From NCBI GenBank assembly GCA_963708245.1, contig OY970201.1, positions 2,790,001-2,854,000 on the forward strand: DNA of 64,000 nt. Direction: 5' to 3'. Under the pieces are notes generated by a model. The model did no database searches. It was not told the origin of the DNA and saw only the letters and a program-made list of their open reading frames with translations. The position numbers and the translations under genes are program-made. This document shows, in pieces, positions 8,989 through 17,784 of this stretch; within the stretch, counting starts at the first letter, position 1, and every line of letters begins with the position of its first letter. The stretch is from CAVYXK01 sp963708245. GTDB lineage: Bacteria; Pseudomonadota; Alphaproteobacteria; Acetobacterales; Acetobacteraceae.

Positions 8989-9657
8989 GTGAATTACCAC
9001 CTTAATTTCCACTTCGTCTGGCACTATTTCGACCGTCTCGAGTGGGGCCTGGTGCTGAGCCTCGAGCTCGCCGTGCTCGGCGTGCTAGCGGGGACGGTGA
9101 TCGGCTTGACGTTGGCGCTGGTGGCGACAGCCTCGGGCCGCATCGTGCGGACAGTGATCGCCGCCTATGTCGAGTTCATCCGCAACGTGCCGTTGCTGCT
9201 GCTGGTCTATCTGGTATTCTACGGCGTCCCCAGCATCGGCGGCTTCGCTTATAACGCGACGACGAGCTTCATCATCACGCTTGCCGTCTATGCCGGTGCC
9301 TATCTGGTGGAGGTATTCCGCGCCGGATTGCTGGCGATCCCGCGTGGCCTGCTCGACGCCGGCCGGGCGATCGGGCTCACGCCGGCGCAGCGCGTGGTGT
9401 GGGTCACTTTGCCGACCATGTTCCGCATCGTGCTCCCTTCACTGGGCAACGCCTTCATCTCACTGTTCAAGGACACCTCGCTCGCCTCGGTGATCGCGGT
9501 GCCGGAGCTCGCGTATGGCGCCAACTGGATCTACACCAACACGTTCCGGGTCATCGAAGTCTACGCTGTGGTCACCCCGATGTATCTGGTAACCGGAGCG
9601 TTGCTATTGTTCGGCCTGCGCCTGTTGGAACGCCGCTTTGCGGTGCGCCGCGCATGA
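8989..9657 (+). CDS. Amino-acid ABC transporter permease 1
   Basis: Inner-membrane permease of 222 residues in the HisM/GlnP family with about five membrane helices. The EAA loop that docks the ATPase is visible as DAGRAIGLTPAQRVVWVTLP (starts near residue 123). GTG 8989 is the only start that includes the first membrane segment and sits 18 bases after the binding-protein stop. The FIRNVPLLLLVYLVFYG stretch is characteristic of the family. Confidence 0.88.
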   Translation: MNYHLNFHFVWHYFDRLEWGLVLSLELAVLGVLAGTVIGLTLALVATASGRIVRTVIAAYVEFIRNVPLLLLVYLVFYGVPSIGGFAYNATTSFIITLAVYAGAYLVEVFRAGLLAIPRGLLDAGRAIGLTPAQRVVWVTLPTMFRIVLPSLGNAFISLFKDTSLASVIAVPELAYGANWIYTNTFRVIEVYAVVTPMYLVTGALLLFGLRLLERRFAVRRA

Positions 9658-10301
9658 GGCTCATGCTCACCAGCCTGCCGTTCCTGTGGCAGGGGCTGCT
9701 GGTTACCCTCCAAGTTTCGGCAATGGTCGTCGTGGTGGCGCTGGTGTTGGGCGTGCTCTTGGGCGCCGGCCTGACCTATGGGCCACGCATCGTCGCCTGG
9801 CCGATCCGCGTCTATAGCGACATCGTGCGCGGCACGCCGCTGCTCGTGCTGATCTTCTTCGTCTACTACGGGCTGCCGGCGCTCGGTGTGAAGATCGGCA
9901 ATTTCTGGGCGGCGCTGGCCGCGCTGGCGGCGTTCGAAACGGCGCATGTCGCCGAGACCGCACGCGGCGCGCTGCAATCGATCCATCCCGGTCAAACCGA
10001 AGCCGCCAAGGCGATCGGCCTAACCTTCGAGCAGCGCATGCTGTACGTGATCTTCCCGCAGGCGTTGCGCCGCTTTCTGCCGCCCTGGATGAACACCGTC
10101 GTTGATACCGTGAAAGGCAGCGCACTTGTCTCCCTGGTCGGCATCGTCGATCTGATGCTCTCCATCCAGCAGGTGGTCGGGCGAACGTTCCGGCCGATGC
10201 CGCTTTATGTGCTGGGGGCGCTGATGTATTTCGTCATCAACTACGCGCTGTCGCTGTCGGCGCGCCGGCTGGAGGCTCGCTTCACCTATGTCCGGGAGTA
10301 G
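9654..10301 (+). CDS. Amino-acid ABC transporter permease 2
   Basis: Second inner-membrane permease, 215 residues, family HisMQ, pairing with permease 1 to form the channel. The typical DIVRGTPLLVLIFFVYYG segment and the EAA loop EAAKAIGLTFEQRMLYVIFP are present. The ATG overlaps the previous stop (ATGA), indicating coupled translation. Confidence 0.88.
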   Translation: MRLMLTSLPFLWQGLLVTLQVSAMVVVVALVLGVLLGAGLTYGPRIVAWPIRVYSDIVRGTPLLVLIFFVYYGLPALGVKIGNFWAALAALAAFETAHVAETARGALQSIHPGQTEAAKAIGLTFEQRMLYVIFPQALRRFLPPWMNTVVDTVKGSALVSLVGIVDLMLSIQQVVGRTFRPMPLYVLGALMYFVINYALSLSARRLEARFTYVRE

Positions 10302-11073
10302 CGCGGCGGCGCCCCTGGTCCGGGTGCGCGGACTGACCAAGTCTTTTGGCGCTCAGCCCGTGCTGAATGGTGTCGATCTGGATGTGCATCGCGGCGAAGT
10401 GCTCGCCGTTATTGGCGCGAGCGGCAGTGGTAAAACGACACTGCTGCGCTGCATCAACCTGCTGGAGCGATATGACGGCGGCTCGGTCCAGCTCGACGGC
10501 GTCGAAGTCGGCTACCGCAATGGCGAGCGCCGGCCGCGCGGCGAGCGGGAGCTGGCGCGTATCCGCGCCGATACCGGCATGGTGTTTCAGCTCTTCAACC
10601 TGTTCCCGCACCTGACGGCAGCCGGGAACGTAATGCTGGGGCTGCGCAAGGTTCGCCGGATGAGGAAGCGGGAGGCGCGCGGGGTCGCTGAGCATTGGCT
10701 GAGCCGCGTCGGGCTTGCCGACAAGCTCGACAGCCTGCCCTACGAGTTGTCCGGCGGCCAGCAGCAGCGCGTCGGAATCGCCCGCGCCGTGGCGATGGCA
10801 CCGAAGGTACTGCTGCTCGACGAGATCACCTCCGCGCTCGACCCGGAGCTGGTGGGCGAAGTACTGACCGTGGTGCACCAGCTCGCCCGCGAGGGGATGA
10901 CGATGATCCTGGTTACGCACGAGATGAGCTTCGCGCGCGATGTCGCCCGACGAGTCGTGTTCATGGATGCCGGCCGCATCGCCGTAGAGGGCACGCCCGC
11001 CGAGGTATTCAGCGCACGGACGCATGAGCGCTTGCGCGCGTTCCTGGCTCGGATAGAGCTGAAGGGCGTGTGA
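10288..11073 (+). CDS. Amino-acid ABC transporter ATP-binding protein
   Basis: GlnQ/HisP-type ATPase of 261 residues that energises the two permeases. Walker A is GASGSGKT at 43-50, the signature is LSGGQQQR, and Walker B is LLLDEITSALD, with Ile after the catalytic Glu where most relatives have Pro, a known variant in this family. The H-loop is VTHEM. It overlaps the preceding permease by 14 bases. Confidence 0.9.
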   Translation: MSGSSAAAPLVRVRGLTKSFGAQPVLNGVDLDVHRGEVLAVIGASGSGKTTLLRCINLLERYDGGSVQLDGVEVGYRNGERRPRGERELARIRADTGMVFQLFNLFPHLTAAGNVMLGLRKVRRMRKREARGVAEHWLSRVGLADKLDSLPYELSGGQQQRVGIARAVAMAPKVLLLDEITSALDPELVGEVLTVVHQLAREGMTMILVTHEMSFARDVARRVVFMDAGRIAVEGTPAEVFSARTHERLRAFLARIELKGV

Positions 11074-11151
11074 TATGACTTCCCTCCGCAGAGCTTGCTC
11101 GTGCCTTCGCGGCGCGCTGATACTCTCGCATTCACCAGTCTGGAGCGACCC

Positions 11152-13506
11152 ATGCCTCTCGATGACACCGTTCTGCTGACCGCGCTGCGCGGGACGAAAG
11201 CGGTCGAAGATATCTGCCGCGCCACCGGCGCATCGGTGGCGGAATTCGCGACGGCGCGCGATGAGTTCCTGCGGCGCCACGCCGCGATCGCGGACCGCAG
11301 CATCACCGGAACGGTCACCGGCCGAGTGGAGATCAAGCGAGACCGCGCGGGGGTGCCGCATGTCTTTGCCGGGGCCACGACTGACCTCTTCTTCGGCCTG
11401 GGAGTGGCAATGGCCGAGGATCGCCTGTGGCAGATGGACCGGCTGCGCCGGCGAGCGCTCGGCCGACAGGCGGAGATTCTCGGCCCGGCTTATGTGAGCA
11501 GCGATATTGCCCATCTCACGGTCGGCATCGACCGCATATCCGGCGACGACGCCGTGGCGATGGATGGCGCAACGCGTCGGCTCGTGGACGCTTTCGTCGC
11601 CGGGATCAACCGCTGTATCGAGTCGATGGGTGACAATCTGCCTATCGAGTTCCGGCTGCTGGACTACACACCCGACCCGTTCACGGTGCGCGACATCGTC
11701 GCGATCGGTCGCGGCATCTGGTGGTCGCTGAACGGACGGATCGATCGGTTGGCCGCTGCCGAAGCTGCCCGCTTCCTGCCGAACGAAAAGCTGCGGACAC
11801 TCTACCTTACGCCGGAGGCGTCCGAGAACCTCGTTGCGCCATGGATGGGCGCAGCCGCATCGGGCGGCAGTCCGCACGCCGCCGGGACCGATGATGCCAC
11901 GGGCAGCAACAACTGGGCGGTGAACGGCCGGCGCAGCGGCAGTGGATTCCCGATCCTCTGCGGCGATCCGCATCAGCCGTTCTGGGTGCCGTCGAGCTGG
12001 TACGAGTTCGCCTTGCACGGTCCAGAGGACCACGCCGCCGGCGCCGGTCATCCGGGGCTTCCCGGCATGTGGTGGGGCAGCAACGGCACGGTGGCCTGGA
12101 GCATCACCAACAACGCCGCGTCCACCCGCGATCTTTATCGCGAGGAGGTCGATCCGCGCGATCCGCGACGCTATCGCGACGGCGGTGCCTGGCGCGAGTT
12201 TGCCGAGCGTGAAACGACAATTCCCGTTCGCGGTGAGGCCGCGCGGGAGCTGGTGGTCCGCTCGACGGTACGCGGGCCCATAGTCAATGCGCTGATTGCG
12301 CCGGTCACCGAGAACGGCGATCTGCCGCTGTCGCTTCGTTGGGTCGGAGCTGAGCATCTCGACGATATCAAGGCGGCGATCGCCGTCTCGCGGGCGAAGG
12401 ACTGGCCATCCTTCCGCACCGCGCTGCGCGACTGGGCGATCGCGGTGTTCAACTTCGTCTATGCCGATCGCCAGGGGAATATTGGTTACCAGATGGCCGG
12501 ACGCATCCCGGTGCGCCGCCGGGCCGTCTATGGCTTCCGAGACGCCAACAATCCCGCCGACCAGTGGGCTCGCTACATCCCGTTCGAGGCTCTGCCAAGC
12601 GGGCTCAATCCGGCCCGCGGCTATGTCGCCAGCGCCAACCAGCGGATCGTGCCGCCCAACTATGAACAGCCGATCTACGGCGCCTATTCGCAGGGGCACC
12701 GCGGCGTGCGCCTGGATCAGGAACTGGCGCCGCAGCGGACAATGGACCGCACCGCCCATATCCGCTTGCAGAACGACGTCAAGAACTGCCGAGCGGAGCG
12801 GATGTGTCCATACATCCTTCGCCATCTCGCCCGCGTCCAAGGGCCGGAGGCGACGATCGTTGCCGGTGCGCTGTCCGGCTGGGACTACAGCTACGAACTA
12901 GCGAGCACCGCGCCGACGGTCTTCGAAACCTTCATGGTGGCGTGGCAGCGCGCCGTGCTGGCCGAGCATCTGCCGGCCCGGCTGCTCGATCTGACGGCGC
13001 AGCAGACCGGGCTGGCGGTGAGCCTGTTGGAAGGCGAGCAGCCGGACTATTTTGCCCGCGGGATGGGGGCAGCTATCCATGCCGTTGCGAAGGAAACAGT
13101 TGAGACTGTTCGGCGGCGCCTCGGCGACGACCCGGCAAGTTGGCGATACGAGCGAGTGCACCTTGCGCACTGGCACCATCCGCTCTCCGGCCCCGCCGTG
13201 ACCGATGCGTTCGACATCGGTCCCGCTCCGGTCGATGGCGGCTCCCACACCCTGCGCAATACCGGTGGCGAGCTGCCGCCGAATGCCGCCAGCTCCGGCG
13301 CCGAGTACCGCATCGTGGTGGATTTCGCCTCGCCCAATTCGTTCCTGGCCGTGCAGAACATTGGCAATTCCGGCGTGCCCGGCAGCCGCCATTACCGCGA
13401 TCAGTTCGAGCCCTGGCTGCGCGGCAAGTATCATGTCGTGCATCTGAGCCGCGAGGGAGTCGATGCTGTCTGCGAAGCGACCACGCGCGTCGAGCCCGGA
13501 GCATGA
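11152..13506 (+). CDS. Penicillin acylase family N-terminal nucleophile hydrolase
   Basis: Amide hydrolase of 784 residues. The precursor has the usual order: an alpha-chain region with GLGVAMAEDRLWQMD, a spacer, then the nucleophile Ser252 in TGSNNWAV, at which autocatalytic cleavage would create the beta chain. Family members hydrolyse penicillins, glutaryl amides or N-acyl homoserine lactones; the substrate here is unknown. No signal peptide is visible from ATG 11152 (preceded by GGAG), whereas many relatives are exported, so a cytoplasmic enzyme acting on imported substrate is likely. It sits between the ABC transporter and a CoA-transferase. Confidence 0.85.
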   Translation: MPLDDTVLLTALRGTKAVEDICRATGASVAEFATARDEFLRRHAAIADRSITGTVTGRVEIKRDRAGVPHVFAGATTDLFFGLGVAMAEDRLWQMDRLRRRALGRQAEILGPAYVSSDIAHLTVGIDRISGDDAVAMDGATRRLVDAFVAGINRCIESMGDNLPIEFRLLDYTPDPFTVRDIVAIGRGIWWSLNGRIDRLAAAEAARFLPNEKLRTLYLTPEASENLVAPWMGAAASGGSPHAAGTDDATGSNNWAVNGRRSGSGFPILCGDPHQPFWVPSSWYEFALHGPEDHAAGAGHPGLPGMWWGSNGTVAWSITNNAASTRDLYREEVDPRDPRRYRDGGAWREFAERETTIPVRGEAARELVVRSTVRGPIVNALIAPVTENGDLPLSLRWVGAEHLDDIKAAIAVSRAKDWPSFRTALRDWAIAVFNFVYADRQGNIGYQMAGRIPVRRRAVYGFRDANNPADQWARYIPFEALPSGLNPARGYVASANQRIVPPNYEQPIYGAYSQGHRGVRLDQELAPQRTMDRTAHIRLQNDVKNCRAERMCPYILRHLARVQGPEATIVAGALSGWDYSYELASTAPTVFETFMVAWQRAVLAEHLPARLLDLTAQQTGLAVSLLEGEQPDYFARGMGAAIHAVAKETVETVRRRLGDDPASWRYERVHLAHWHHPLSGPAVTDAFDIGPAPVDGGSHTLRNTGGELPPNAASSGAEYRIVVDFASPNSFLAVQNIGNSGVPGSRHYRDQFEPWLRGKYHVVHLSREGVDAVCEATTRVEPGA

Positions 13507-14708
13507 GCATGAACCAGGCTCTGTCGGGGATCCGCGTCATCGACATGACTCATAACCAGGCAGGGCCTGCCTGCACCCAGATCCTTGGCTTTCTCGGCGC
13601 CGAGGTGATCAAGCTCGAGGAACCGAAAGGCGGGGACGTCGCGCGGCGGAACATGCGCGATCAGGACAGCAGCGACAGCCTGTTCTTCCTGGTGCTGAAC
13701 GCCAACAAGCAGAGCCTGACGCTGAACTTGAAGACAGACGAAGGCAAGCACCTGTTCAAGCAGGTGATCGCCAAATCGGACGCGTTGGTGGAGAATTTTG
13801 GACCCGGCGCGCTCGATCGCCTCGGGCTGGGTTATCAGACGCTCTCGACGGTCAATCCGCGCCTGATCTACGCCACTATCAAGGGCTTTGGTACCTACGG
13901 TCCCTATAGCAACTACAAGAGCTTCGAGCCGATCGCCCAGGCCATGGGCGGGGCGATGTCCGTCACCGGATTTCCCGACAACCCACCAACCTATATCCTG
14001 CCAGCAATCGGCGATTCCGGCACCGGCATGCACATGGCGATCGGCATTCTCGCGGCCCTGCAGCAGCGCCATTCGACCGGCCGAGGCCAGCACGTCGAAG
14101 TCTCGATGCAGGACGCAGTGGTCAACCTGATTCGCGTCAGCCTGCGAGATCACCAGCGTCATGGCCACGCCATGCCCCGGTCCGGCAACCAGCTTGGCCG
14201 CAACGTTCCGGGTACGACGTATCGTTGCGCGCCTGGAGGACCGAATGATTACGTCGTGATCTATGCGCAGCCGCAGATGTGGCCAGCCATGCTGGAGGTG
14301 ATGGGCCAGCCCAAGCTGATCGACGATCCCCGTTTCAAGACGCCGGATGCGCGCTGGGAAAACCGTGCAACTCTGAATGCCATCATCGAGGAATGGACGC
14401 GCCAACGCAGCAAGCACGACGTGATGCAATCACTGGGCGAGGCTGGCGTGCCCTGCGGTGCCTGCCTCGATACCGGCGAAGTGCTGGCGGATCCGCACTT
14501 GAAGGCGCGCGAAATGATCGTCCAACTGGATTATCCAACGCGGCATGGGGCGTACCAGACCGTCGGTTGCCCGATCAAGTTGTCGGACTCGCCTGTGGAA
14601 GTCACCCGCCCACCGCTGCTCGGCGAGCACACAGACGCCCTGCTGCAGTCGCTGTGCGGCATCGAGGCGGAAGAGCTACGCCTTCTGCGCGAGAGGGGCG
14701 TTGTCTGA
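13503..14708 (+). CDS. CaiB/BaiF family CoA-transferase (formyl-CoA-transferase-like)
   Basis: Class III CoA-transferase of 401 residues that moves CoA between carboxylic acids through an aspartyl anhydride. The catalytic Asp171 lies in AIGDSGTGMH, and the start SGIRVIDMTHNQAGP is typical of formyl-CoA-transferase relatives. ATG overlaps the hydrolase stop (ATGA). No oxalyl-CoA decarboxylase is adjacent, so oxalate use is not supported. In this operon the enzyme could activate the acid released by the upstream acylase. Confidence 0.85.
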   Translation: MSMNQALSGIRVIDMTHNQAGPACTQILGFLGAEVIKLEEPKGGDVARRNMRDQDSSDSLFFLVLNANKQSLTLNLKTDEGKHLFKQVIAKSDALVENFGPGALDRLGLGYQTLSTVNPRLIYATIKGFGTYGPYSNYKSFEPIAQAMGGAMSVTGFPDNPPTYILPAIGDSGTGMHMAIGILAALQQRHSTGRGQHVEVSMQDAVVNLIRVSLRDHQRHGHAMPRSGNQLGRNVPGTTYRCAPGGPNDYVVIYAQPQMWPAMLEVMGQPKLIDDPRFKTPDARWENRATLNAIIEEWTRQRSKHDVMQSLGEAGVPCGACLDTGEVLADPHLKAREMIVQLDYPTRHGAYQTVGCPIKLSDSPVEVTRPPLLGEHTDALLQSLCGIEAEELRLLRERGVV

Positions 14709-14766
14709 CGGCAAGCCTGCCGCAAGCGCATCACGCCGAAACCCGTCCTCCGCCGTCTGACACGTG

Positions 14767-14864
14767 GCTGCGAGAGAACTGACATAATCCCTTCGCAGCC
14801 TCGCCTCCAGCGGGGCGACATCCTGGTCCACGGTGGAGGCTCGCGCGTAGCCGTAGATCGCCAT
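14767..14864 (-). pseudogene. Serine recombinase (resolvase) N-terminal remnant
   Basis: From the minus-strand ATG at 14864 the frame reads MAIYGYARASTVDQDVAP, the start of resolvase/invertase proteins including the catalytic serine in ARAST (normally ARVST). Similarity fades after about 25 residues and no further domains follow. It is a scar of a mobile element between the transport operon and the peptidase operon. Confidence 0.6.
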
Positions 14865-15169
14865 GATCCGTCTCGTTTGCCTCGAGACCAGCAAACCGTA
14901 GCATCGTATGATGCCAAGCCATCAAACGAGACGAAAAAATTCTGCCTCACCCTCGCCTCTCACCTGCCCCATTTGTGATGCACCGAGTGCACCGAGGTGT
15001 GATTGCGCGAAGTGCGAGCCGGTGTGCTTTTCAGTGTCATTGCTTGGACGGCCCTGCTAATGTGTCCGCGAGGCACCCCAAACACCTCGTCCAGGCCGAG
15101 GCAGGCGCCGCGCTGTGCGCTGACCTAAGCCGTAACCAATTTACAATATTCATGAGGGGGAGAGCAGAC
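14865..15169. other. Intergenic leader ahead of the peptidase operon
   Basis: No gene seen. The last 40 bases turn AT-rich (TTTACAATATTCATGAG) and end with AGGGGGAG before the ATG at 15170, so the operon promoter and ribosome binding site are probably here. Confidence 0.35.
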
Positions 15170-15609
15170 ATGTCGACCATTGTCAAAATGCCGATGTCCA
15201 ACGTGTTGCTCGGCAGCGACTACCCGGCGAAATCCTGGTCGGCGCAGGCCAGGAGAAGATGAACGTAATTATCGATACCGGCAGCAGCACGCTGGCTGTC
15301 AACGGCAAGGACCTCAATCCAACCGCTGACAAGGGCACCGTGACCAATACTGCGCAAGAGGTGCAGTATGGAAGCGGCAGCTGGGTCGGCGCGGTCGTGC
15401 TTACCTCGGTGGGCTTGTCGGATGCGGTGTTGCCGAAAAATGTCAACCTCGCCGTGATCTATCAGGAATCGGCGAACATGCTCGGCAGCGCGCAGGGCAT
15501 CTGGGGTCTCGCCTACGAGAAACTGAACAATTCCTACCTGATGCCGGCCACTACCTGGAAGCACAAGTATGACGCTGACTGGTCGGAGCGGTCGTTGCTG
15601 CCTTTATAG
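15170..15609 (+). pseudogene. Pepsin-like (A1) aspartic peptidase, frameshifted and truncated
   Basis: ATG 15170 follows a strong AGGGGGAG site. The frame reads MSTIVKMPMSNVLLGSDY, then must shift (one base missing or two extra near 15220-15230) to PGEILVGAGQEKMNVIIDTG. That gives the family-A1 start, with the catalytic Asp in IIDTGSSTLAV and the flap tyrosine in VQYGSGSWVG, followed by GIWGLAYEKLNN. A functional pepsin has over 300 residues and a second catalytic DTG; here the gene stops after about 135, before the second lobe. The ribosome binding site of the next gene begins at its stop codon. A one-lobed peptidase needing dimerisation is conceivable but unlikely given the shift. Confidence 0.65.
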
Positions 15610-15621
15610 GAGCTTCCCGGA

Positions 15622-16053
15622 ATGGCATCTTTTCGCGAATTCCTGCCGACCATGTTCCTGCTCGGCTTCGACAGTCTGCTTGCCGGGCTCGCGGTCGGAC
15701 CGATCCTGTCCTCCTGGCGCGGACGTGCGTTGTTCGTTGCGCTGTTCGGTCTATGCGACGGGATAGCGACGCTGCTGGGGGCGGCAGTGCCGCACCTTGT
15801 GCCGGAGCCGCCGGCCGTCGCGCTCTATCTGCTCGGCGTCGTGCTGATCATACAGGGCGCGCGGCGCAGCCGCGCATGGTTGTACGCAATGCCGGTCCTG
15901 TTCAGCCTTGACAATCTTGCGGCTGGCAGCCCTGCGGCCGCCGCGCCGGCGTTGGCGCTGAGCAGTGCCGCGATGGCCGCTGTCGGCCTTGCGCTTGGCG
16001 CGCTTGGGCGGCGGGCGGCGATCCAGCTTATCGCGCCCGGGGCGCTCACCTAA
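15622..16053 (+). CDS. Small MntP-like membrane protein
   Basis: Protein of 143 residues with about five membrane helices, no signal peptide, and acidic residues buried in the first helix (LLGFDSLLAGLAVG) and fourth helix (LFSLDNLAAG). These helices recall MntP/DUF204 manganese exporters, although the protein is shorter than the usual 180-190. Ion transport is therefore inference. AGGAG lies directly at the end of the peptidase gene and its stop overlaps the next start (TAATG), so it is part of the four-gene operon. Confidence 0.55.
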   Translation: MASFREFLPTMFLLGFDSLLAGLAVGPILSSWRGRALFVALFGLCDGIATLLGAAVPHLVPEPPAVALYLLGVVLIIQGARRSRAWLYAMPVLFSLDNLAAGSPAAAAPALALSSAAMAAVGLALGALGRRAAIQLIAPGALT

Positions 16054-17783
16054 TGGGTGTGGCGCTGATCGCCTGGGGGCGGTTCTTCGCTGCGAACGGC
16101 GGCCGGATCAGTGTGCCGGCGCCATCGACGACGCCCGGCGCGCCGTGGCTGCTCGATTTTCTCGCTGGCGAAGCAGGCCGGTTGCGGGACGTCGGCTTCT
16201 CGGCAATCCAGTTGCCGCCCGTCTCCAAGGTGCAGGGCGGCGCTGGCGACGCCTGCGACGGCTACGGCGTGTTCGACCGCCGCGACCTCGGCAGCAAGAA
16301 CCAGCAGGGCAGCGTGCCGACGCGCTACGGCAGCGTCGATTCGCTGCGCCGTTGCGTCGCGAGTGCACACGCCGCGGGTCTCGACGTGTATCTGGACGTG
16401 GTAATACACCAACTGATGGGCGAGAACGGCGGCCCCGGCGTGTTCCGCTACCTCGGCGCCAATGGCGCGGCGAATGCCGGCCGGGGCGCGATGAACCCGG
16501 GATGCTTCCGCGGCGTTCCGCCGGCGAACCGGCCGGAGGACGCGGTGCCTGTCCCGTCCGACGACTTCGAGTTCGGGCGCGAACTGGTCTACGAGAACTG
16601 CGATCCGCCCGGCTATACGATCGAGGATGCGTTGGACTACGGCGACTGGCTGTTCCGCACAACCGGCGCCGATGGCGGCCGGCTCGATGACACCAAAGGC
16701 ATCTGGGCGCCGTTCGTCAGCCAGTTCATGCGCAGCCGCGCGATGGCGGACAAATTCTTCTACAGCGAATATTTCGACGGCAATCCCGCGAACCTGAACT
16801 GGTGGGCCACCAGCCCGCCGATGTCGTCGCGGTCGCTGGTGACGGACTTCACCCTGCACTGGGCCCTGCAGGCCGCCTGCGACTACGGCCAGGCGCGGGC
16901 GCTCGAGGGCGCGGGCTATGCGGCGTGGAACCCGTTTCTCGCCTGCACCTTCGTCGACAACCCCGATACCGACACGAGTTTCGGTGAGCCAGTCGTCAGT
17001 GCCAAGCTGCTCGCCTACGCTTTCATCTTAACCACCGAGGGCTATCCGTTCGTCTACGGCAAGGACTATTTCCCAACGACGGTCTGGCCCGGCGCTTACG
17101 GGCTACAGAGCTGGATCGACAATCTGATCTGGATCCACGAAACCTTGGCTGCCGGCCCGACGGTGACGCGATATCTCGATGACAAGGCGATCGTGCTGAA
17201 CCGGACCGGCGGGCCAGGCCTGCTGACCGCGTTGAACTTCGACACCTGGAACGCGCCCACCATCACCTGCGAGACCGCCTTCGGCCCGGGCGTGGACCTA
17301 CACGACTACACCGGACGCCATCCGGACATCCGCACGGATGCGAACGGACTGGCGACCTTCCGGGTGCCGAGCAACGCGTACCAGAATGGCCAGTCCTATC
17401 TTTGCTTCTCCCGCGCCGGCTTCACCCAGCCGGTGCCACGCCCGCCGCGCGCAACGACGCAGGTGTTCTTCGGCGCCGCCGACCTCGACATCGCGCCGGC
17501 CACGCCAGGCGCCCGGGTCACCGCCGGGCGCATCTGGTGCCGGGCAGGCACGCCGATCAGCGCTGCGTTGTCTGTACACCCAGGCGGCAGCAGGGCGTCC
17601 GCGGATGTGAGGTTCGCCATCACCGCGCCGTCCGGCCGTACACTGATCGCCGGTACCGGCGAGGCGCGTGGCACGGTTGCGGAGAGCGGCTGGCATGCGC
17701 TCTCCATTGAAGCGGACGCGCGGGCGGCGGGCAGCGCCGCGTTCGAGCTTTCCGTCACCTATTTTGGAACCGGGAGCCTCTGA
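16053..17783 (+). CDS. GH13 alpha-amylase-family protein
   Basis: Glycosidase of 576 residues with the (beta/alpha)8 catalytic domain and a C-terminal beta-sandwich. The nucleophile is Asp212 in GGRLDDTKG, the acid/base Glu239 in YSEYFDG, and the third carboxylate Asp305 in FVDNPDTD. Two usual subsite -1 histidine motifs differ: the NHD motif is NPD, and the first motif reads DVVIHQ instead of DxVxNH. No signal peptide is visible, so it may be cytoplasmic. The substrate is unknown. It starts inside the stop of the membrane gene and ends one base before the propeller gene. Confidence 0.8.
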   Translation: MGVALIAWGRFFAANGGRISVPAPSTTPGAPWLLDFLAGEAGRLRDVGFSAIQLPPVSKVQGGAGDACDGYGVFDRRDLGSKNQQGSVPTRYGSVDSLRRCVASAHAAGLDVYLDVVIHQLMGENGGPGVFRYLGANGAANAGRGAMNPGCFRGVPPANRPEDAVPVPSDDFEFGRELVYENCDPPGYTIEDALDYGDWLFRTTGADGGRLDDTKGIWAPFVSQFMRSRAMADKFFYSEYFDGNPANLNWWATSPPMSSRSLVTDFTLHWALQAACDYGQARALEGAGYAAWNPFLACTFVDNPDTDTSFGEPVVSAKLLAYAFILTTEGYPFVYGKDYFPTTVWPGAYGLQSWIDNLIWIHETLAAGPTVTRYLDDKAIVLNRTGGPGLLTALNFDTWNAPTITCETAFGPGVDLHDYTGRHPDIRTDANGLATFRVPSNAYQNGQSYLCFSRAGFTQPVPRPPRATTQVFFGAADLDIAPATPGARVTAGRIWCRAGTPISAALSVHPGGSRASADVRFAITAPSGRTLIAGTGEARGTVAESGWHALSIEADARAAGSAAFELSVTYFGTGSL

Positions 17784-17784
17784 G

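Noticed and set aside
10282..12840. 852-codon open frame on the minus strand
   Set aside because: It lies opposite the ABC ATPase and penicillin acylase genes, whose motifs are clear. Its translation has no recognisable motif; it is a high-GC antisense shadow.
13503..14708. Dedicated oxalate-degradation formyl-CoA transferase (frc)
   Set aside because: The protein is of the right family, but no oxalyl-CoA decarboxylase or oxalate transporter is nearby, so only the family name is given.
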